A stretch of 8,653 bases of DNA, from assembly GCA_946620335.1 (NCBI GenBank), contig CAMONF010000104.1:1-8653 (forward strand), in the 5' to 3' direction. The translations under genes were made by a program, and so were the position numbers. Source of the DNA: an uncultured Clostridia bacterium (GTDB lineage Bacteria; Bacillota; Clostridia; Lachnospirales; Lachnospiraceae). The notes below the pieces were generated by a model, which had not been told where the DNA came from, ran no database searches, and saw only the letters and a program-made list of their open reading frames with translations. Below, piece by piece: positions 6,597 through 8,653 of this stretch; position 1 is the first letter of the stretch, and every line of letters begins with the position of its first letter.

Positions 6597-6728
6597 AAAC
6601 TGGGAATCAGGGACGGTTCCTTTTCCCACTTTTTCTTCGAAAAAGTGGGAAAAGGAACCGTCCCTGATTCCCAGTTTCCCCCATCCTTCGAAAAAGTGGG
6701 AAAAGGAACCGTCCCTGATTCCCAGTTT
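6597..6728 (+). repeat. Palindromic composite repeat, copy B (left arm plus two identical right arms)
   Basis: Left arm 6597-6635 and right arm 6639-6677 are perfect 39-bp inverted repeats with loop TTC. A linker at 6678-6689 (C-rich, ending in TTC) leads to a second right arm, 6690-6728, identical to the first over 39 bases. The left arm can therefore pair with either. All three arms carry one more A/T than copy A in the run next to the loop. The element starts 17 bp after the dat stop. Confidence 0.95.
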
Positions 6729-6798
6729 TCATTCTCCATCAAATACGAGAGATTTTGTCGGATTTATCTCACAGGTGCCGATTTGCTCAACATTATGC

Positions 6799-6827
6799 TT
6801 GATTGCAGGCCTGCACGATTATAAAAT
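6799..6827 (+). promoter_or_regulatory. Candidate promoter for the NhaC-family gene
   Basis: TTGATT (6799-6804), a 17-bp spacer and TAAAAT (6822-6827) fit a sigma-70 type promoter (4 of 6 and 5 of 6 consensus bases). The start would be near 6834, leaving a leader of about 160 nt. This is the best match in the intergenic region. Confidence 0.45.
6804..6815. promoter_or_regulatory. 12-bp palindrome in the promoter spacer, possible operator
   Basis: TGCAGGCCTGCA is a perfect palindrome lying between the candidate -35 and -10 boxes of the NhaC-family gene. A bound repressor there would block polymerase. The regulator is unknown. Confidence 0.35.
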
Positions 6828-6833
6828 AAGAGC

Positions 6834-6985
6834 ACAGATGTTCGCCACTCCAAACTGTCCGGTTGACCCATCATCCATCTGCCAATACGTGAAGGGCAGT
6901 ACGGCAAAATCAGAATATCTTCCCCGGCAACCGCAGCGGGCAAATCGGGCCATAGGCTCCGGCCGTCAGCTGCTTCTCATGTATT
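6834..6985 (+). other. Leader region of the NhaC-family gene
   Basis: Together with repeat B and the promoter this accounts for the 416 bases without a gene between dat and the antiporter. Visible pairings are CTGCC/GGCAG (6880-6884 and 6895-6899) and GGCC/GGCC around the 6950-6964 segment. No riboswitch class is recognised. No convincing small gene is seen: an in-frame GTG at 6775 opens 78 codons but lacks a ribosome binding site and runs into the antiporter start. Confidence 0.3.
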
Positions 6986-6990
6986 GGAGG
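6986..6990 (+). promoter_or_regulatory. Ribosome binding site that sets the NhaC-family start
   Basis: GGAGG lies 5 bases before the ATG at 6996. The in-frame TTG at 6984 overlaps this site and cannot be the start. Confidence 0.85.
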
Positions 6991-6995
6991 AAACA

Positions 6996-8480
6996 ATGGA
7001 ATTTACAATGATTGAGACCGGATGGGTTTCCATCCTGCCGCCGCTGATCGCCATCACGTTGGCCCTGCTCACCAAGGAAGTGTACTCTTCCCTCTTTATC
7101 GGACTCTTCTCAGGCATGCTGATCTACGCCTTTGCCGGCGGCGGGACCATTGTGTCGGCGGTCGCGACGACCTTTGACATGATGTATTCCAAGATTTCCG
7201 GAAATGCATACATGATCATCTTCCTGGCCCTTCTGTGGGCTGTGGTCAGCCTGGTCTCCAAGTCCGGCGGCAGCGAGGCCTACGGGCGCTGGGCAGGACA
7301 GAGACTCAAGTCCAGGCGGGCGGTCACTTTCGCCACCTCCCTGCTGGGTGTTCTCATTTTCATCGACGACGGATTCAACTGCCTGACGGTGGGTACTGTC
7401 ATGCGGCCAATCACCGACCGTTTCAAGATTTCCAGGGAGAAACTGGCCTACGTCATCGATGCGACAGCCGCGCCGGTGTGCATCATCGCACCGGTCTCCA
7501 GCTGGGCAGTGGCTGTGGCCAGTGAAGTCAGCGAAGTGGACGGCTTCCACATCTTCCTCTCCACGATTCCCTATAACCTCTATGCCCTTCTCACCATCGC
7601 CATGGTGCTCTTCATTTGCTGGACCGGCCTGGATTTCGGCCCCATGAAGAAGGCCGAGGACGCTGCCCGCAGCATGGAATCCCAGGGGGAGGCTGCTGCC
7701 ACCCAGGGCAATCCCAACGGGCGGGTCATCGACCTGGTCCTGCCCATCGTGGTACTGATCATCTGCGCCATCATGGGTATGGGTTATGTCGGCGGCTTCT
7801 TTGAGGGCACTCCCTTCTCCGAAGCCATCGGCGCCAACCCCACCGCAGGCCTTACACTGGGCGCTTTCGCCGGTCTTGTCACAGCCTTCGTGCTTTATAT
7901 TCCCAGGAAGCTGATGACGCCCAAGGAGTTCATTTCCAATATCGTGGGCGGCATCTCCAACATCGTGCCTCCCATGCTGATTCTGATCCTGTCCTGGAGC
8001 CTTGGCGGCGTCTGCCGTGAGCTGATCGGCACCGGACAGTTCATTTCCGGCTTCGTCAGCACGGCCAACCTGCCGCTGGGCTTCCTGCCCTTCCTGATCT
8101 TCGTCGTGGCCGCCATCATGAGCTTCTCCATGGGCACCTCCTGGGGTACCTTCGGCATGCTGATTCCCATCGTGACCATGATCTGCGCCACCGAGGGCGC
8201 GGGCGCCTTGTTGGTCCCCACTCTGGGAGCCACCCTGGCCGGTTCCGTCTATGGCGACCACTGCTCACCCATCTCCGACACCACCATCCTGGCCTCCACC
8301 GGCGCTTCCTGCCAGCATATCCAGCACGTGGAGACCCAGCTGCCCTACGCGACCTTGGTCGCCGTGGTCTGCGCCATCGGGTACCTGATCGCCGGCTTCA
8401 CGCTGAACGCCTGGATTTCTCTGGCGGTGGGGGTTGTGGTGCTTGTTGGAGCGCTGTTTGTGCTCAATAAGACTAGATAA
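6996..8480 (+). CDS. NhaC-family Na+/H+ antiporter or related ion-coupled exchanger
   Basis: A 494-residue integral membrane protein with about 11-12 hydrophobic segments, as usual for the NhaC family in the ion transporter superfamily. Family signatures are FIDDGFNCL (122-130), DATAAPVCIIAPVSSWAV (155-172), SMGTSWGTFG (378-387) and GSVYGDHCSPISDTTI (416-431); the last is highly typical. A hydrophilic loop with Lys, Glu and Gln residues (about 217-243) divides the two halves. Role: exchange of Na+ for H+ across the cytoplasmic membrane. Several Firmicute relatives instead move organic acids or amino acids, so nhaC is not assigned as a symbol. It is a single-gene unit with its own candidate promoter, bracketed by repeats B and C. 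Stop codon TAA is followed at once by a second TAA that overlaps repeat C. Confidence 0.88.
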   Translation: MEFTMIETGWVSILPPLIAITLALLTKEVYSSLFIGLFSGMLIYAFAGGGTIVSAVATTFDMMYSKISGNAYMIIFLALLWAVVSLVSKSGGSEAYGRWAGQRLKSRRAVTFATSLLGVLIFIDDGFNCLTVGTVMRPITDRFKISREKLAYVIDATAAPVCIIAPVSSWAVAVASEVSEVDGFHIFLSTIPYNLYALLTIAMVLFICWTGLDFGPMKKAEDAARSMESQGEAAATQGNPNGRVIDLVLPIVVLIICAIMGMGYVGGFFEGTPFSEAIGANPTAGLTLGAFAGLVTAFVLYIPRKLMTPKEFISNIVGGISNIVPPMLILILSWSLGGVCRELIGTGQFISGFVSTANLPLGFLPFLIFVVAAIMSFSMGTSWGTFGMLIPIVTMICATEGAGALLVPTLGATLAGSVYGDHCSPISDTTILASTGASCQHIQHVETQLPYATLVAVVCAIGYLIAGFTLNAWISLAVGVVVLVGALFVLNKTR

Positions 8481-8481
8481 T

Positions 8482-8612
8482 AAACTGGGAATCAGGGACG
8501 GTTCCTTTTCCCACTTTTCGAAGAAAAGAGGGAAAAGGAACCGTCCCGGATTCCCATTTTCCCCCTTCCTACCAGGAAGTGGAAAATGAACCAATCCTTG
8601 TTCCCCAGTCTT
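8482..8612 (+). repeat. Palindromic composite repeat, copy C (left arm, right arm, strongly degenerate second right arm)
   Basis: Left arm 8482-8519 is identical to that of copy A. Right arm 8523-8560 pairs with it at 35 of 38 positions. The loop is GAA, the reverse complement of the TTC loop in copies A and B. A linker at 8561-8574, again starting CCCCCTTCCT, leads to a weakly matching second right arm (8575-8612). The element begins 1 bp after the antiporter stop. The remaining bases to 8653 hold only a C-run and no recognisable feature. Confidence 0.9.
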
Positions 8613-8653
8613 CTAACACGCGCTTCCGCCCCCCCCACTCTATCCCACATACC

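Noticed and set aside
6443..6742. Minus-strand open frames reading through the repeats, with Trp-Glu-Lys-Glu-Pro type repeats (also at 5395-5655 and 8265-8594)
   Set aside because: The repetitive protein is only the translation of the palindromic arms, which lack stops in that frame; the rest is antisense to clear genes.
5692..6940. Shared ACCGCAGCGGG at 5692-5702 (dat leader) and 6930-6940 (antiporter leader)
   Set aside because: Only 11 bases, GC-rich, and only the first copy is part of a hairpin; chance is a fair explanation.
6775..7011. Possible small + strand gene (GTG start, 78 codons) before the antiporter
   Set aside because: No ribosome binding site, no recognisable protein features, it contains the promoter candidate and overlaps the antiporter start.

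Overview
The window looks like a GC-rich chromosomal stretch of a saccharolytic Firmicute, most likely a clostridial gut or rumen type such as Lachnospiraceae. The basis is strong GGAGG-type ribosome binding sites, Bacillota-like protein families and a carbohydrate-use gene set. The genus is inference, because no RNA gene or marker protein is present. All seven genes lie on the + strand.

Layout. (1) Bases 1-1306 are the 3' part of a glycoside hydrolase family 2 (beta-galactosidase-like) gene. It opens inside a perfect 42-bp in-frame tandem repeat. (2) After 80 bp comes a Gfo/Idh/MocA sugar-type oxidoreductase (1387-2496), whose stop codon lies in a hairpin. (3) A tight three-gene unit follows: a NodB-type polysaccharide deacetylase (2667-3413), an SGNH/GDSL esterase (3426-4490) and an alpha/beta-hydrolase esterase (4493-5446), with gaps of 12 and 2 bp. 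(4) A D-amino acid transaminase, dat (5740-6579), stands alone. (5) An NhaC-family antiporter (6996-8480) stands alone behind a 416-bp intergenic region.

The first five genes fit intracellular processing of imported, acylated oligosaccharides. GH2 would cut the glycosidic bond and the oxidoreductase would alter a sugar. Three esterases or deacetylases of unrelated folds, none with a visible signal peptide, would strip acyl groups. dat and the antiporter belong to another theme: D-Glu/D-Ala supply for the wall, and ion or organic-anion exchange.

The most striking non-coding feature is a family of palindromic elements. Three copies of about 130 bp (5465-5593, 6597-6728, 8482-8612) each have the order left arm, right arm, second right arm. 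The first two arms form a 38-39 bp hairpin, perfect in two copies, with a 3-base loop. A shorter relative lies at 2493-2537. Together they sit 0-18 bp after the last stop codon of every apparent transcription unit and at no operon-internal junction. They resemble REP/BIME or MITE-like elements that may serve as 3'-end or terminator structures. The intergenic regions also hold two reasonable promoter candidates, for dat and for the antiporter, each overlapped by symmetric operator-like sequence.
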